Source: Phyllobacterium bourgognense
Lineage (GTDB): Bacteria; Pseudomonadota; Alphaproteobacteria; Rhizobiales; Rhizobiaceae
Reading direction: 5' to 3'
NCBI RefSeq assembly: GCF_003337575.1
Contig: NZ_QPJM01000003.1
Coordinates: forward strand, 124,001-188,000
DNA length: 64,000 nucleotides
Position numbers and translations under genes: made by a program. The notes beneath the pieces were generated by a model that saw only the letters and a list, made by a program, of their open reading frames with translations, did not search any database and was not told the DNA's origin. Positions 25,207 through 36,463 of this stretch are shown one piece after another (position 1 is the first letter of the stretch; every line of letters begins with the position of its first letter).

Positions 25207-26364
25207 ATGGTGGATAGTAATTTAAGCTTTGTCCGTACCGAAATGCTTCAGGGGCAGACACCGCCGCTGGCCGAGCGTGGCGTGGTCAAATGGGTGCGCA
25301 CCAACCTCTTTGCCGCGCCCGTCGACGCCGTCCTTACGATTCTAGCGCTTCTGCTCATTGCGTGGTTCCTGCCCCCGGTGATCAGATGGGCGTTCATCGA
25401 GGCGGCGTGGGTCGGACCCGACCGGTCGGTCTGTTCGACCATTGCACAGGGTGGCATCCAGCCGGAAGGCTGGTCTGGCGCTTGCTGGGCTTATGTGAAT
25501 GCCAATTTCAACCAGTTCATGTATGGCCGCTATCCGATTGAGGAACATTGGCGCGTCAATCTCGTGGGCGTTATGTTTGTGCTGCTACTTGTGCCGCTGC
25601 TCATTCCCAAAGTGCCCTACAAGGTGCTGAACGCCATCACGTTCTTCTTCATTTTCCCGATCGTGGCGTTCTTCCTGCTCGTTGGCGGTTGGCTCGGCCT
25701 TCCGTATGTCGAGACGCCATTGTGGGGCGGCTTGCTGGTCACGCTGGTGATATCCTTTGTCGGTATCTGCGTTTCCTTGCCGCTGGGAATCATTCTGGCG
25801 TTGGGGCGGCGGTCGAAACTGCCTGTTATCAAGATGCTGTGCGTGATCTTCATCGAGACGATCCGCGGCGTCCCGCTAATAACGGTTCTCTTCATGGCGA
25901 GCTATATGCTGCCGCTTTTCCTTCCCCCGGGTGTCACCTTCGACAAACTGCTGCGTGCCCTGATCGGTGTGGCGCTATTCGCATCGGCCTATATGGCGGA
26001 AGTCGTGCGCGGCGGTCTGCAGGCGATCCCCAAGGGTCAATATGAAGGTGCCGATTCACTCGGCCTCGGCTACTGGCAGAAAACGAGGCTGATCATCCTG
26101 CCGCAGGCGTTGAAGCTGGTGATACCCAGTATCGTCAACACCTTCATCGGTCTGTTCAAGGATACGAGCCTGGTTTCCGTCATTAGCATGTTCGATCTCC
26201 TCGGAATCGTGAAACAGCACTTTTCCGATGCCAATTGGGCATCTCCGCAAACACCTATCTCTGGCTTGGTCTTCGCCGGATTCGTCTTCTGGATTTTCTG
26301 TTTCGGCATGTCGCGTTATTCCCTGTTCATGGAAAACCGGCTCGATACAGGACACAAACACTAA
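25207..26364 (+). CDS. aapM: General L-amino-acid ABC transporter, permease
   Basis: A 385-residue partner permease. The coupling loop reads [43 protein letters not shown] near residue 260-300. The N-terminal third holds a large periplasmic insert ([19 protein letters not shown]) typical of AapM. Start ATG two bases after the aapQ stop. Confidence 0.94.
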   Translation: MVDSNLSFVRTEMLQGQTPPLAERGVVKWVRTNLFAAPVDAVLTILALLLIAWFLPPVIRWAFIEAAWVGPDRSVCSTIAQGGIQPEGWSGACWAYVNANFNQFMYGRYPIEEHWRVNLVGVMFVLLLVPLLIPKVPYKVLNAITFFFIFPIVAFFLLVGGWLGLPYVETPLWGGLLVTLVISFVGICVSLPLGIILALGRRSKLPVIKMLCVIFIETIRGVPLITVLFMASYMLPLFLPPGVTFDKLLRALIGVALFASAYMAEVVRGGLQAIPKGQYEGADSLGLGYWQKTRLIILPQALKLVIPSIVNTFIGLFKDTSLVSVISMFDLLGIVKQHFSDANWASPQTPISGLVFAGFVFWIFCFGMSRYSLFMENRLDTGHKH

Positions 26365-26376
26365 GGAGCTATGCTT

Positions 26377-27180
<804 letters not shown>

Positions 27181-27211
27181 CAGCCTTGGAACGAAATTTC
27201 CCGATTTATTG

Positions 27212-27239
27212 CGGCGGCCAAACCGGCCGCCGTCTCTTT
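27212..27239 (+). terminator. Terminator of the aap operon
   Basis: CGGCGGCC (27212-27219) pairs exactly with GGCCGCCG (27225-27232), loop AAACC, followed by TCTCTTT. Confidence 0.82.
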
Positions 27240-27287
27240 ATGATTTTCAGTACCAGATTTTGACAAAGCCATTTCATCGGAATTTTT

Positions 27288-27581
27288 ATGACCGACGACG
27301 ATCAAGAGACCGCCAGAGGTGAACTTAAAGAGCTCATTGCAATTGAAAAAATGCGCAATAATGAGATTCGCAAATACGTTGCTGCGGCGATTGACAGGCT
27401 TTCTACTGCAACTGCCGTGGTTGGCATTCTTGGACCGATTGTCAGCGTGGTCACAAATGGCGCGAGCGATCACACGTCATTCTTCTTGGTGTCGCAATCG
27501 GTTATTATTGTCAGCGGCGGGGTACTCTCGTACGGACTTCATCTTTATGGTAAAACGATATTGAGGCGAGGGTTACGATAA
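27288..27581 (+). CDS. Small two-helix membrane protein (97 aa)
   Basis: A 97-residue protein. A charged N-terminal helix (DDQETARGELKELIAIEKMRNNEIRKYVAAAIDRL) is followed by two hydrophobic segments (ATAVVGILGPIVSVVT and FFLVSQSVIIVSGGVLSYGLHLYG). No family recognised. Its stop overlaps the ATG of the next gene by one base (TAATG), so translation of the two is probably coupled. Confidence 0.65.
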   Translation: MTDDDQETARGELKELIAIEKMRNNEIRKYVAAAIDRLSTATAVVGILGPIVSVVTNGASDHTSFFLVSQSVIIVSGGVLSYGLHLYGKTILRRGLR

Positions 27582-27742
27582 TGCTGGCAAATACTATCTT
27601 CATCATATTCTGGATGACTGTTATCAGCGTTGGCGCGATTCTTGTTGCCAGACATGAGGTCAATCAGAGCCAGAAAGAAACCGATGATCGCATCGCTGAA
27701 ATCACGCGCGAGTTGAAACGGCGCGGCACCCCGGCCGAATAA
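27581..27742 (+). CDS. Membrane microprotein (53 aa), coupled to the 97-aa gene
   Basis: A 53-residue protein with one N-terminal helix (MLANTIFIIFWMTVISVGAILVA) and a charged coiled tail (HEVNQSQKETDDRIAEITRELKRRG). The ATG shares its A with the stop of the previous gene, a classical re-initiation arrangement. The TAA at 27740-27742 is four bases before the end of the convergent monooxygenase gene. It is probably made with, and perhaps binds, the 97-residue protein. Unknown function. Confidence 0.6.
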   Translation: MLANTIFIIFWMTVISVGAILVARHEVNQSQKETDDRIAEITRELKRRGTPAE

Positions 27743-27745
27743 CAT

Positions 27746-29023
27746 TCAAACCTGTTCTTTTCGTTCTTCCGCGTCAAATCCGTACAGCCAGTCAAATCCC
27801 TCGATGAATTTCTCCACGGGACGGTTGCGCAGCACGATATTGCGCGCGACGGCCACCGGTCCCTTTGCATGATAGGCCAGGTGGTTGAGCGCCCCGCGCC
27901 GGACAACTGCACCAATACGTTTTGTCCGGGCTTTGCTGAACCGGGTGAGGGCAGATGGCCACGCCGCACGATCCACGCTCAACGCGTCAGCCAGTGCGCA
28001 CGCATCTTCGATGGCCATCGCCGCACCCTGCGCCGCATAAGGTGTCATGGCATGCGCAGCATCGCCAATCAGCACCACACGCTCCTCGGTCAGGAATCGG
28101 CATTTCTTCATCTCGAATAGCCGCCACGGCGTCCAGGGACGACCCGCCCGCATGACATCGCGTAGTCCCACATGCCAACCGGCGAATTCCCGGATGAAAT
28201 TCTGGCTCGGATTCTCCCGATCGACAGAGACAGCCCAGCGGTTGCCGGCCTGGAGGTCGGGCGCAACCGCTACAAAATTGATCATCTGGCCGGAACGGAT
28301 CGGATAAGCGATCAGATGCGCGTTGGGGCCAGTCCAGGCGACGACGTTGACCCCTGGTGGCAACAGTGTCTTGAACGATTCCGGCAGCTGATCGACCCCT
28401 AGTGATGATCGCCATGCGACCATGCCGGTATAACGCGCACGGTCTGCGTCGGAGACAGCAGTGCGCAGGTTCGACCACACGCCGTCTGCGCCGACCAGCA
28501 GCGCGCCGCGGTGTTCCTCTATGCGGTCGTGATATTGCACGCGGACGAGCACGCCTTGGCTGTCTGCCTTGCGCTGCGTCACGGTCGATTGCAGCTGGAT
28601 GGCGATGTTAGGCTGGCTGCGCGCGAGGGTGAGCAAGGTGTTCTGCAAATCGGCGCGATGGCAAACGATATAAGGTGCGCCCCAGCGTTCCTTTGCTTGT
28701 TCGCCAATCGGCAACCGCAGCAACTCGCCGCCGGCGGCTCCGTCCTGCAAGCAGACGGCTTGCGGTTCGACGGACGCGGATTGCAGCTTTTCCATTGCGC
28801 CAAGCCGGCCGAGAAGCCGCGTTGCATTGGGGGAAAGCTGCAATCCGGCACCGATTTCGGCGAGCGCCGCGCTTTTTTCGAATATCTGGACGTGAAAGCC
28901 TTTGGCGCTCAATGCAAGGGCAAGAGTGAGGCCGGCAATACCTGCACCGGCAATGATGATCTGATCAGGATTTGGTATTCGCCTGTTTCGTTCGGTTTTC
29001 AGATCGATAAGCGCTGCTTTCAA
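27746..29023 (-). CDS. FAD-dependent aromatic monooxygenase
   Basis: A 425-residue flavoprotein of the salicylate-hydroxylase type. It has the dinucleotide-binding AGAGIAGLTLALAL, the second FAD motif LVGADGVWSNLR and VVLIGDAAHAMTPYAAQGAAMAIEDA. Such enzymes hydroxylate aromatic acids with NAD(P)H and oxygen; 3-hydroxybenzoate 6-hydroxylase or salicylate hydroxylase are the closest types, but the true substrate is unknown. It begins with a TTG that overlaps the stop of the zinc-finger gene (TTGA, four bases), showing translational coupling. Confidence 0.88.
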   Translation of the reverse strand: MKAALIDLKTERNRRIPNPDQIIIAGAGIAGLTLALALSAKGFHVQIFEKSAALAEIGAGLQLSPNATRLLGRLGAMEKLQSASVEPQAVCLQDGAAGGELLRLPIGEQAKERWGAPYIVCHRADLQNTLLTLARSQPNIAIQLQSTVTQRKADSQGVLVRVQYHDRIEEHRGALLVGADGVWSNLRTAVSDADRARYTGMVAWRSSLGVDQLPESFKTLLPPGVNVVAWTGPNAHLIAYPIRSGQMINFVAVAPDLQAGNRWAVSVDRENPSQNFIREFAGWHVGLRDVMRAGRPWTPWRLFEMKKCRFLTEERVVLIGDAAHAMTPYAAQGAAMAIEDACALADALSVDRAAWPSALTRFSKARTKRIGAVVRRGALNHLAYHAKGPVAVARNIVLRNRPVEKFIEGFDWLYGFDAEERKEQV

Positions 29024-29265
29024 GCGGCCTTGTCCACATAGGTGCAGCCTTCCGGAACGGTCACATCGGCGGCAAGTGATGCGTCATATCGAAAAAGCGT
29101 GGAGCAATAGGGACACACCTTCTCATTGTCATCGCCAAGATCGAGGAAAACATGCGGATGGTCGAAAGGCGAATTGGCGCCAACGCACATGAATTCCTTC
29201 ACGCCGATGGCAATGCTTGCATGTCCTGCGCTGTTCTGGAAATGAGGGATGCTGTGTCCAGCCAT
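29020..29265 (-). CDS. Zinc-finger domain protein (zf-CHCC type)
   Basis: An 81-residue protein starting MAGHSIPHFQN after GGAG. The pattern FMCVGANSPFDHPHVFLDLG and VCPYCSTLFRYD gives Cys, His and a CxxC pair, the zf-CHCC arrangement. This domain is related to the C-terminal zinc site of complex I subunit NDUFS6. It is coupled to the monooxygenase gene by a four-base overlap, a linkage that is common in Rhizobiales, though the two functions may be unrelated. Confidence 0.87.
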   Translation of the reverse strand: MAGHSIPHFQNSAGHASIAIGVKEFMCVGANSPFDHPHVFLDLGDDNEKVCPYCSTLFRYDASLAADVTVPEGCTYVDKAA

Positions 29266-29432
29266 TATTCGCTCCTGAAATCTTCGCCAAGCGCGCATAG
29301 CGCCCATTCGCTTTGTCTTAAAACAAAAGCCGCGCAAAGGAAACGCGTTCTATGTCGCAGTATTGTTTCTGCATTCGCGAAACAGTGCGAATCCTGGAGG
29401 CATCCCGGCCCCAAACTGGGCTCCTTAAATGG

Positions 29433-29684
29433 TTATCTCAAAGTAGAAGCAGATGCCTTCTGCCGGGACTTTGGAATGGCTGCGTAGCCCGGCGAGACAT
29501 ATTCCACAATGCGAACATGACCATCGCGTTTGTTGTCGGGCCTTCGAGCCGCGTGTGCTGCGACAGCGCGATCTGCGGGTACAATTGTCAGGCCGACGTT
29601 TAATGTTTGGGCATGCGCCGGAGAGATACCAAAAGATGCTGCGATAAGGACGAAGGCACGAAGAACGGAAATAATTTTTTTCAT
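29433..29684 (-). CDS. Small exported protein (83 aa)
   Basis: The ATG at 29684 has GGAG upstream and starts a signal peptide (KKIISVLRAFVLIAASFGISPAHA-Q). The mature 60 residues are basic (RRPDNKRDGHVRIVEY, KSRQKAS) and have no cysteines. Family not recognised. It is alone between the zinc-finger gene and a long gap before ppk. Confidence 0.55.
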   Translation of the reverse strand: MKKIISVLRAFVLIAASFGISPAHAQTLNVGLTIVPADRAVAAHAARRPDNKRDGHVRIVEYVSPGYAAIPKSRQKASASTLR

Positions 29685-30163
29685 AGCCGCTCCAGTGAAA
29701 TTCATGCATTCAAGCAGGAATTTCAATAGGTTAACGCCGATACGTTTTCAAAAGTCCAATAAAGGTTTGGGCATCGGATTGAACACTGCCCTCGGCCTGG
29801 ACCGCCACGGGCATTCATTGCCCTACTAATAAATGACTATGATCTCCGCGTATTGTCGAGTCGATCTGTCGGTTATTGTTAATATGCTCAGCGCAAATTA
29901 GTTTAAATTTTCTAATTATTTCAGTAGCTAAACAACTTCAGAGAAGATGTATAGGATCTGCTTGCTGCCGACGGATTGGCGCCCGGCACAATGTTTCCAT
30001 TTGGATGTTTCTCGCTTTAGAGTGCGATTTAGCGGTATGATGATGGTTTCAAGACGCTCGCTATCAAACTGTCAAAAGACTTGTCTAGGGTGAGCGCCTC
30101 AGACCATTCCAGAGGCGCTAAGGGTCTGCATTTTTAACAGGACATTTTTGTCGGAGAATATCA
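29685..30163. other. ppk upstream region with a hairpin
   Basis: A 479-base gap. AGCGCCTC (30093-30100) and GAGGCGCT (30112-30119) form an 8-bp stem 45 bases before the ppk start; this may lie in the ppk leader. CTGTCAA at 30069-30075 resembles half a Pho box but a correct second half is missing. GGAG before the ATG at 30164 is the ribosome-binding site. The rest shows nothing. Confidence 0.5.
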
Positions 30164-32359
30164 ATGAACGAACAATCAACCGCGATTCCGCAGGCATTGG
30201 AAAAAGTGGATTTGGCGGATTTGCATACAAGCGTCGATCGTTTCGTCAATCGTGAGTTCTCCTGGTTGCAGTTCAATCGCCGCGTTCTGGAAGAAGCCGA
30301 GAACACGCATCAGCCATTGCTCGAACGTTTGCGTTTTCTCTCCATCTCGGCTGCCAATCTCGATGAATTCTTCATGGTGCGTATCGCCGGCCTTGCGGGG
30401 CAGGTACGCGCCGGTGTTTCCGACCGCAGCGACGATGGCCGCACCCCTCAGGAGCAGCTTGAATTCGTTCTCGACGAGGTCGTCAAGCTGCAGATTGCCC
30501 AGCAGCATCGGCTTGACGCTTTGCGCACGGAAATGCTCAAGGAAAACATCGAGATCGTTCGTCCGGACAGGTTGACCGCCAATGAGCAGTCTTGGCTGGA
30601 AGATCACTTCCTTGAAACGATCTATCCCGTTCTGACGCCGCTTGCGATCGATCCGGCGCATCCTTTTCCATTCATTCCCAATCTCGGCTTCTCGATCGCC
30701 ATGCTTCTCAATCGGAGCACCGACAATCGTCCGATGACAGCCTTGCTGCGTCTGCCTCAGGCACTGAAGCGCTTCATCCAAATTCCGGACGACAAGGGTC
30801 GTTTCCGTTTCCTCACGCTGGAGGATGCGATCAGCCTGTTTACCGGGCGCCTTTTCCCGGGCTACGAGGTCAAAGGTGCCGGTACTTTCCGCATCATCCG
30901 CGACAGTGATATCGAGGTCGAGGAAGAGGCCGAGGATCTGGTTCGCCTGTTCGAAACGGCACTCAAGCGTCGCCGTCGTGGTCAGGTTATTCGCATCGAA
31001 TTCGACGATGAAATGCCGGAATCACTGCGCAGTTTCGTCGCCACCGAGCTCGGTGTTCCCGATAATCGCATCAGCGTTCTCGACGGCCTGCTTGCGCTCA
31101 ACATGATTTCGGAAATCGTCAGCATCCCGCGTGCCGATCTGAAGTTCGTGCCCTATAATCCACGTTTCCCCGAGCGCGTTCGCGAGCACGGCGGTGATTG
31201 TTTCGCGGCTATTCGCGAAAAAGACATCGTCGTTCACCACCCTTATGAATCCTTCGATGTGGTCGTCCAGTTCCTGCGCCAGGCCGCGGCCGATCCGGAC
31301 GTCGTAGCAATCAAGCAGACTCTCTATCGTACCTCGAACGACAGCCCGATCGTGCGTGCACTGATCGATGCCGCCGATGCCGGCAAGTCGGTGACCGCGC
31401 TTATCGAACTCAAGGCCCGCTTCGACGAGGAAGCCAATATTCGCTGGGCCCGCGATCTGGAGCGCGCCGGTGTACAGGTCGTCTTTGGCTTCATCGAATG
31501 GAAGACCCACGCCAAAATGTCGCTGGTCGTGCGCCGTGAAGAGGCGAAGTTGCGCAGTTACGTACATCTGGGGACGGGAAATTATCACCCGATCACCGCG
31601 AAGATCTATACCGACCTGTCATTCTTTACTTGCGAGCCGTCAATCGGCCGCGATGTGGCGCAGATATTCAACTTCATCACCGGCTATACGCCGCCTTCCG
31701 GAGAGATGGGTATTGCCGTTTCGCCGATCACGCTTCGCCCGCGCATCATGCAGCACATTGCCGAGGAAATCGCCCATGCCAAAGCCGGGCGTCCGGCGTC
31801 GATCTGGATGAAGATGAATTCCCTGGTCGACGCGGAAATCATCGACGCGCTCTATGACGCGGGCCGGCAAGGGGTAGAGGTCGATCTCGTCGTGCGTGGC
31901 ATCTGCTGTCTGCGCCCGCAGCTTCCAGGCCTTTCCGACAATATCCGCGCGAAATCCATCGTTGGACGTTTTCTCGAACACAGCCGTATCTTCTGCTTTG
32001 GCAATGGTGAACCGATGCCGTCGGAAAAGGCTCTGGTCTATTTCGGCTCTGCCGACATGATGACCCGCAATCTCGATCGCCGTGTCGAGACACTGGTGCC
32101 GATCACCAATCCAACTGTGCACCAGCAGGTTCTTTCACAGATTATGTTGGCCAACCTTCTCGACAATCAGCAGAGTTACGAGTTACTAGCAGACGGAACG
32201 TCGCGCCGGATCACACCTGCCGACGGGGAAGAAGCTTTTAACGCACAGGAATATTTCATGACAAATCCCAGCCTTTCAGGCCGTGGCAAGTCGCTGAAGT
32301 CTTCAGCACCGCGATTGATTGCACATCGCAAGCGGTCAAAGAGAAATAAGGCTGCATGA
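30164..32359 (+). CDS. ppk: Polyphosphate kinase 1
   Basis: A 731-residue enzyme that reversibly transfers the terminal phosphate of ATP to polyphosphate. The N-terminal domain opens [18 protein letters not shown]; the catalytic part has [17 protein letters not shown], the phosphorylated His449 in [14 protein letters not shown], and [22 protein letters not shown] second HKD-like domain follows ([18 protein letters not shown]). ATG after GGAG. It overlaps ppx by four bases, so the synthesising and degrading enzymes are coupled. Confidence 0.96.
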   Translation: MNEQSTAIPQALEKVDLADLHTSVDRFVNREFSWLQFNRRVLEEAENTHQPLLERLRFLSISAANLDEFFMVRIAGLAGQVRAGVSDRSDDGRTPQEQLEFVLDEVVKLQIAQQHRLDALRTEMLKENIEIVRPDRLTANEQSWLEDHFLETIYPVLTPLAIDPAHPFPFIPNLGFSIAMLLNRSTDNRPMTALLRLPQALKRFIQIPDDKGRFRFLTLEDAISLFTGRLFPGYEVKGAGTFRIIRDSDIEVEEEAEDLVRLFETALKRRRRGQVIRIEFDDEMPESLRSFVATELGVPDNRISVLDGLLALNMISEIVSIPRADLKFVPYNPRFPERVREHGGDCFAAIREKDIVVHHPYESFDVVVQFLRQAAADPDVVAIKQTLYRTSNDSPIVRALIDAADAGKSVTALIELKARFDEEANIRWARDLERAGVQVVFGFIEWKTHAKMSLVVRREEAKLRSYVHLGTGNYHPITAKIYTDLSFFTCEPSIGRDVAQIFNFITGYTPPSGEMGIAVSPITLRPRIMQHIAEEIAHAKAGRPASIWMKMNSLVDAEIIDALYDAGRQGVEVDLVVRGICCLRPQLPGLSDNIRAKSIVGRFLEHSRIFCFGNGEPMPSEKALVYFGSADMMTRNLDRRVETLVPITNPTVHQQVLSQIMLANLLDNQQSYELLADGTSRRITPADGEEAFNAQEYFMTNPSLSGRGKSLKSSAPRLIAHRKRSKRNKAA

Positions 32360-33864
32360 TATCGGCCGCACAAGGACGCGTTCAGGGGCGTCAACCAGCT
32401 GCTGTCATCGATATCGGTTCGAACTCTGTACGTTTGGTAGTGTATGAAGGCGTAAACCGGTCCCCGACAGTTCTTTTCAATGAAAAGATCCTCTGCGGCC
32501 TCGGCAAGGGGCTGGCGAAGACCGGCAAGCTGAATGCGAAGGCCGTACAAAGCGCACTACGCGCATTGCGTCGGTTCCGCGCGCTGGCTGATCAGGCTGG
32601 GGCAGTTTCACTCGACGTTCTGGCGACAGCTGCAGCGCGCGAGGCCGAGAATGGCTCACAATTCATTCGGGAAGCCGAAGCGTTGCTCAAGGAGCCGATC
32701 AAGGTTCTTACGGGCAGGGAAGAGGCCTATTTTTCCGCGCTTGGCATTATTTCGGGTTTCCATGATCCGGACGGCATTGCCGGCGATCTTGGTGGCGGCA
32801 GTCTGGAACTCGTCGATGTCAAGGGCAGGCAGATCGGTGATGGCATTACGCTGCCGCTCGGCGGCTTGCGCCTGCAGGACATGTCCGACGGCGATTTGAA
32901 CAAAGCTACGGAACTTGCAAGGAAACATCTCGCCTCGGCAAAGCTGCTCGGCAACGGCAAGGGCAGGACATTTTATGCAGTGGGCGGCACTTGGCGGAAC
33001 CTTGCCAAGCTGCACATGAGTTCCGAACATTATGCGCTCCATGTGATGCACCATTACGAAATACCGTTCGAGGAAGCGCAGCGGTTCCTCAGACGTGTTG
33101 CTGCCGGCGATGTCGACAACATGAATGGCATCGAGGATGTTTCCAAGAACCGCCGCGCGCTGCTTGCATACGGCGCTATCGCACTCCTTGAGACGATCAA
33201 GCTTATGCGGCCGGCAAAGGTCGTGTTTTCAGCCCTTGGCGTGCGCGAGGGTTTTCTCTATTCGCTGCTGCCCGAAGGCGACCAGCTGGAGGACCCGTTG
33301 ATCTCGGCGGCCGAGGAGTTCGCCGTACTACGCGCCCGGTCGCCGGCCTATGCGCGCGAATTGGCCGAATGGAGCGGCGAGGCCTTTGCGGCGCTCGGTA
33401 TCAACGAGACGGAAGATGAGAAGCGCTATCGGCGCGCGGCCTGCCTGGTGGCGGATATCAGCTGGCGTGCCCATCCTGATTACCGTGGCTCGCAGGCATT
33501 GAACATGATTTCCAATGCTTCCTTTATCGGCATCGATCATCCCGGACGCGCCTATATCGCACTCGCCAATTTCTTCAGGCATGAGGGCATTTCCAACAGT
33601 GTTCCCGATCCGGAACTCGCTGCCATAGCTACACCCCGACTGCTGGAATATTCCAAGATTCTCGCTGGGATCATGCGCATCACCTATCCGTTTTCCGCAT
33701 CCATGGCCGGTGTGGTCCCGAAGCTTTCCTGGAAGACGACGGCAGAAGGCCTCGAGCTTGTGATCGACAAGAGGAAGGCTGACCTGATTGGTGATGTTCC
33801 GGAAGGCCGCCTGCAGCAGCTGGCGCGGCTGACAGGCAAGAATATCAGGATGGTTATCAGCTAA
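32356..33864 (+). CDS. ppx: Exopolyphosphatase (Ppx/GppA)
   Basis: A 502-residue protein of the actin-like ASKHA phosphatase superfamily. It has the nucleotide-fold motif [17 protein letters not shown], a later [14 protein letters not shown] loop, and a C-terminal HD-like helical region ([19 protein letters not shown]). It releases phosphate from polyphosphate ends, or hydrolyses pppGpp. ATG overlaps the ppk stop (ATGA). Confidence 0.94.
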   Translation: MISAAQGRVQGRQPAAVIDIGSNSVRLVVYEGVNRSPTVLFNEKILCGLGKGLAKTGKLNAKAVQSALRALRRFRALADQAGAVSLDVLATAAAREAENGSQFIREAEALLKEPIKVLTGREEAYFSALGIISGFHDPDGIAGDLGGGSLELVDVKGRQIGDGITLPLGGLRLQDMSDGDLNKATELARKHLASAKLLGNGKGRTFYAVGGTWRNLAKLHMSSEHYALHVMHHYEIPFEEAQRFLRRVAAGDVDNMNGIEDVSKNRRALLAYGAIALLETIKLMRPAKVVFSALGVREGFLYSLLPEGDQLEDPLISAAEEFAVLRARSPAYARELAEWSGEAFAALGINETEDEKRYRRAACLVADISWRAHPDYRGSQALNMISNASFIGIDHPGRAYIALANFFRHEGISNSVPDPELAAIATPRLLEYSKILAGIMRITYPFSASMAGVVPKLSWKTTAEGLELVIDKRKADLIGDVPEGRLQQLARLTGKNIRMVIS

Positions 33865-33910
33865 AACGTTGAGGATGCGCCATGGGCATATAGCTACAGC
33901 ATCGCCTTTG

Positions 33911-34053
33911 GAGCCTGTTTGAAAAGTCGCTGCAGCGAGACATATGGCGTGGTTTTCGAGAACCGGAGCGCAGCGTACTTTAAGGTACGTGAGCACCGGA
34001 AGCGCAGAAAATCGCGTCAGATGACCGCTGCAGTAGAGTTTACAGACGGGCTC
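33911..34053. repeat. ~145-bp inverted-repeat element, copy B
   Basis: Shares almost the whole of copy A (19420-19563), e.g. GACATATGGCGTGG, TTCGAGAACCGG and GGTACGTGAGCACCGGAAGC, and ends GACGGGCTCTTA. It fills most of the gap between ppx and the convergent purQ. Confidence 0.85.
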
Positions 34054-34722
34054 TTAGGCGGCGATCCCCAGCACGCCCGTGAACAGCGCACGCCCGTCGG
34101 TGCCGCCATGAGCCGCTTCGATCAGGTTCTCCGGATGCGGCATCAGCCCCAGCACGTTACCGTTCTTGTTGATGATACCGGCAATATCATTCATCGAGCC
34201 GTTCGGGTTGGTGCCTTCGGCATAGCGGAACACCACCTGGCCATCGCCCTCGATGCGTGCCAGCGTCTCGGCATCGGCAAAATAGTTGCCATCATGATGC
34301 GCGACAGGGCACTGGATGATCTGACCATGCGAATAGCCGCGGGTGAACGGCGTATTGGCATTGGTGACTTCGAGTTTCACCTGGCGGCAAACGAATTTCA
34401 GCGAGGCATTGCGCATCAGCGCACCGGGCAGGAGACCGGCTTCCACCAGAATCTGGAAGCCGTTGCATACGCCCATCACCATGACGCCTTTGTTGGCCTT
34501 TTCGCGGATCGCTTCCATTACTGGCATGCGCGCTGCGATGGCGCCGCAGCGCAGATAATCGCCATAGGAAAAGCCGCCGGGGATGACGATCAGATCGACG
34601 TCGGGAATTTCCGTATCCGTCTGCCACACCGTATGCGGTGCAACGCCGGAAATCTTGGTCAACGCCGCAATCATGTCGCGGTCGCGGTTAAGGCCGGGAA
34701 GGAGTACAACTGCCGATTTCAT
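34054..34722 (-). CDS. purQ: Phosphoribosylformylglycinamidine synthase, glutaminase subunit
   Basis: A 222-residue class I glutamine amidotransferase. The nucleophile is Cys86 in [11 protein letters not shown], and VAHHDGNYF and LMPHPEN carry the other triad residues. It supplies ammonia to PurL for FGAM formation in purine synthesis. ATG directly after the purS stop. Confidence 0.95.
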   Translation of the reverse strand: MKSAVVLLPGLNRDRDMIAALTKISGVAPHTVWQTDTEIPDVDLIVIPGGFSYGDYLRCGAIAARMPVMEAIREKANKGVMVMGVCNGFQILVEAGLLPGALMRNASLKFVCRQVKLEVTNANTPFTRGYSHGQIIQCPVAHHDGNYFADAETLARIEGDGQVVFRYAEGTNPNGSMNDIAGIINKNGNVLGLMPHPENLIEAAHGGTDGRALFTGVLGIAA

Positions 34723-34962
34723 CTAGATGAGCTCCACCGCATAATCCTCGATCACCGTATTTGCGAGGAGCTTTTCGCACATTGCCTTGAGGTTCGCCTC
34801 GGCCTTTGCCTTGTCGCTCGTATCAAGTTCGACGTCGAAAACCTTACCCTGGCGAACCGAGCCGACACCCTCGAAACCGAGGCTGCCGAGTGCACCGACG
34901 ATCGCCTTGCCCTGCGGGTCAAGAACGCCATTCTTCAAGGTTACAGTGACACGTGCCTTCAT
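34723..34962 (-). CDS. purS: Phosphoribosylformylglycinamidine synthase, PurS subunit
   Basis: A 79-residue protein, the PurS size, beginning MKARVTVTLKNGVLDPQGKA and including GSVRQGKVFDVELD. PurS bridges PurQ and PurL. The ATG at 34962 is chosen because it matches the family start; longer frames overlap purC. Confidence 0.94.
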   Translation of the reverse strand: MKARVTVTLKNGVLDPQGKAIVGALGSLGFEGVGSVRQGKVFDVELDTSDKAKAEANLKAMCEKLLANTVIEDYAVELI

Positions 34963-34981
34963 CGATCTGTCTTCTCCGGTG

Positions 34982-35746
34982 TTACTTGACCAATACGGGC
35001 CCCGCAGGCCGCGTCGGTTCGTTTTCATTCATGATGCCGAGACGGCGCGCGACTTCCTGATAGGCCTCGATCAGGCCGCCCATATCGCGGCGAAACCGGT
35101 CCTTGTCCATCTTCTCGCTCGTCTGCGCGTCCCACAGGCGGGCGCTGTCCGGCGAGAATTCGTCGGCTAGAACGATGCGCATCATTTCGCCTTCGTAAAG
35201 CCGGCCGCATTCGATCTTGAAATCGACAAGCTGGATGCCGACGCCAAGAAACAGTCCACTCAAAAAGTCGTTGATGCGAATGGCGAGCGCCATGATGTCA
35301 TCGATTTCCTGCGGCGCTGCCCATCCGAACGCCGTAATGTGCTCCTCGGAGACCATCGGGTCATCGAGCTCATCGTTCTTGTAGTAGAACTCGATGATCG
35401 AGCGCGGCAGCACGGTGCCTTCCTCGATGCCGAGGCGCTTTGCCAGCGAGCCGGCCGCGATATTGCGCACGACCACCTGCAGCGGGATGATCTCGACTTC
35501 CTTGATCAGCTGCTCGCGCATGTTCATGCGGCGTATAAAGTGCGTCGGGATGCCCATGCGGTTGAGCTGCGTGAAGATATATTCGGAGATGCGGTTGTTG
35601 AGGACGCCCTTGCCGTCGATCACTTGGGTTTTCTTGGGGTGAAGCACAGTTGTATCGTCTTTGAAATGCTGGACGAGTGTGCCTGGTTCTGGTCCTTCGT
35701 AAAGGATCTTTGCTTTGCCTTCGTAGACACGGCGGCGACGGTTCAT
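34982..35746 (-). CDS. purC: SAICAR synthetase
   Basis: A 254-residue phosphoribosylaminoimidazole-succinocarboxamide synthase. It has the N-terminal [25 protein letters not shown], the [10 protein letters not shown] and [19 protein letters not shown] segments and [11 protein letters not shown], the ATP and CAIR-binding motifs. It leads the purC-purS-purQ unit (20-base and 0-base gaps). Confidence 0.95.
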   Translation of the reverse strand: MNRRRRVYEGKAKILYEGPEPGTLVQHFKDDTTVLHPKKTQVIDGKGVLNNRISEYIFTQLNRMGIPTHFIRRMNMREQLIKEVEIIPLQVVVRNIAAGSLAKRLGIEEGTVLPRSIIEFYYKNDELDDPMVSEEHITAFGWAAPQEIDDIMALAIRINDFLSGLFLGVGIQLVDFKIECGRLYEGEMMRIVLADEFSPDSARLWDAQTSEKMDKDRFRRDMGGLIEAYQEVARRLGIMNENEPTRPAGPVLVK

Positions 35747-36053
35747 TGCGGATTCTCTGGTATTGGAGTTATCGGTCGGCCTTGCGTCTTGGCCGTCATG
35801 TTGGCGCGCTAACTATCGCAAAAGCAAGCATTCTACAATGATCCTTTATGGAGCTCCCCCGTTTTATGGGTTATATGCTGGTTCTACGACAATATGAAAC
35901 AAGCGATGGTCGATTGAGCCTTTTGATTTTGCACGGAATGGTTATATGGGAATCGATAAAGACAAAAACATCGGGACCTGCCTGAAAAACGCCTGATACA
36001 TGACTGTATTACTAGTCAACGACACAATTTGCGGGAGCAAAGAGAGGATGACA
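35747..36053. other. Divergent promoter region
   Basis: A 307-base gap between leftward purC and rightward zeta. It is moderately AT-rich. No palindrome or riboswitch-like structure was recognised. Confidence 0.45.
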
Positions 36054-36365
36054 ATGCAAGATCGCGAAAACGCCTTTGAAAACAAGTATGCGCATGACGC
36101 AGAAGTACGTTTCAGGGCGGAAGCCCGGCGTAACAAGCTTCTCGGCTTTTGGGCGGCGGAAAAGCTCGGCAAGACCGGCGAAGACGCCGAGGCGTACGCG
36201 AAGGAGGTCATCAAGGCCGATTTCGTCGAAGCGGGCGATGACGACGTCTTCCGCAAGATCCGTACGGATTTCGATGCTGCCGGTATCGACACGTCCGACC
36301 ATCGCATCCGCCGCAAGATGGAAGAGCTGATGATCGAGGCCATACAGCAAATCGAAGGCGCATAA
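36054..36365 (+). CDS. F1-ATPase zeta-like inhibitor (DUF1476)
   Basis: A 103-residue protein of the DUF1476 family, which in Paracoccus is the zeta subunit that blocks F1-ATPase hydrolysis. The family segments QDRENAFENKYAHDAEVRFRAEARRNKLLGFWAAEKLG and FDAAGIDTSDHRIRRKMEELM are clear. The N-terminal helix is the inhibitory region. The ATG at 36054 follows GAGAGG; an ATG at 36048 is an equal choice. A terminator hairpin follows. Confidence 0.9.
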   Translation: MQDRENAFENKYAHDAEVRFRAEARRNKLLGFWAAEKLGKTGEDAEAYAKEVIKADFVEAGDDDVFRKIRTDFDAAGIDTSDHRIRRKMEELMIEAIQQIEGA

Positions 36366-36410
36366 CGCCGGCACATTGACGTTCTATACGAAAACTGGAT
36401 CAATTTGGAG

Positions 36411-36437
36411 AAGCGCGTGTTATCCACGCGCTTTTTC
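36411..36437. terminator. Terminator hairpin between convergent genes
   Basis: AAGCGCGTG (36411-36419) pairs with CACGCGCTT (36425-36433), followed by TTT. It may serve both the zeta gene and the convergent cyclase. Confidence 0.78.
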
Positions 36438-36463
36438 ACATTTTATGCCCTGCAATATGGCAC

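Noticed and set aside
30069-30087. A Pho box upstream of ppk
   Set aside because: CTGTCAA matches one half, but the second half at the right spacing (CTTGTCT) matches poorly.
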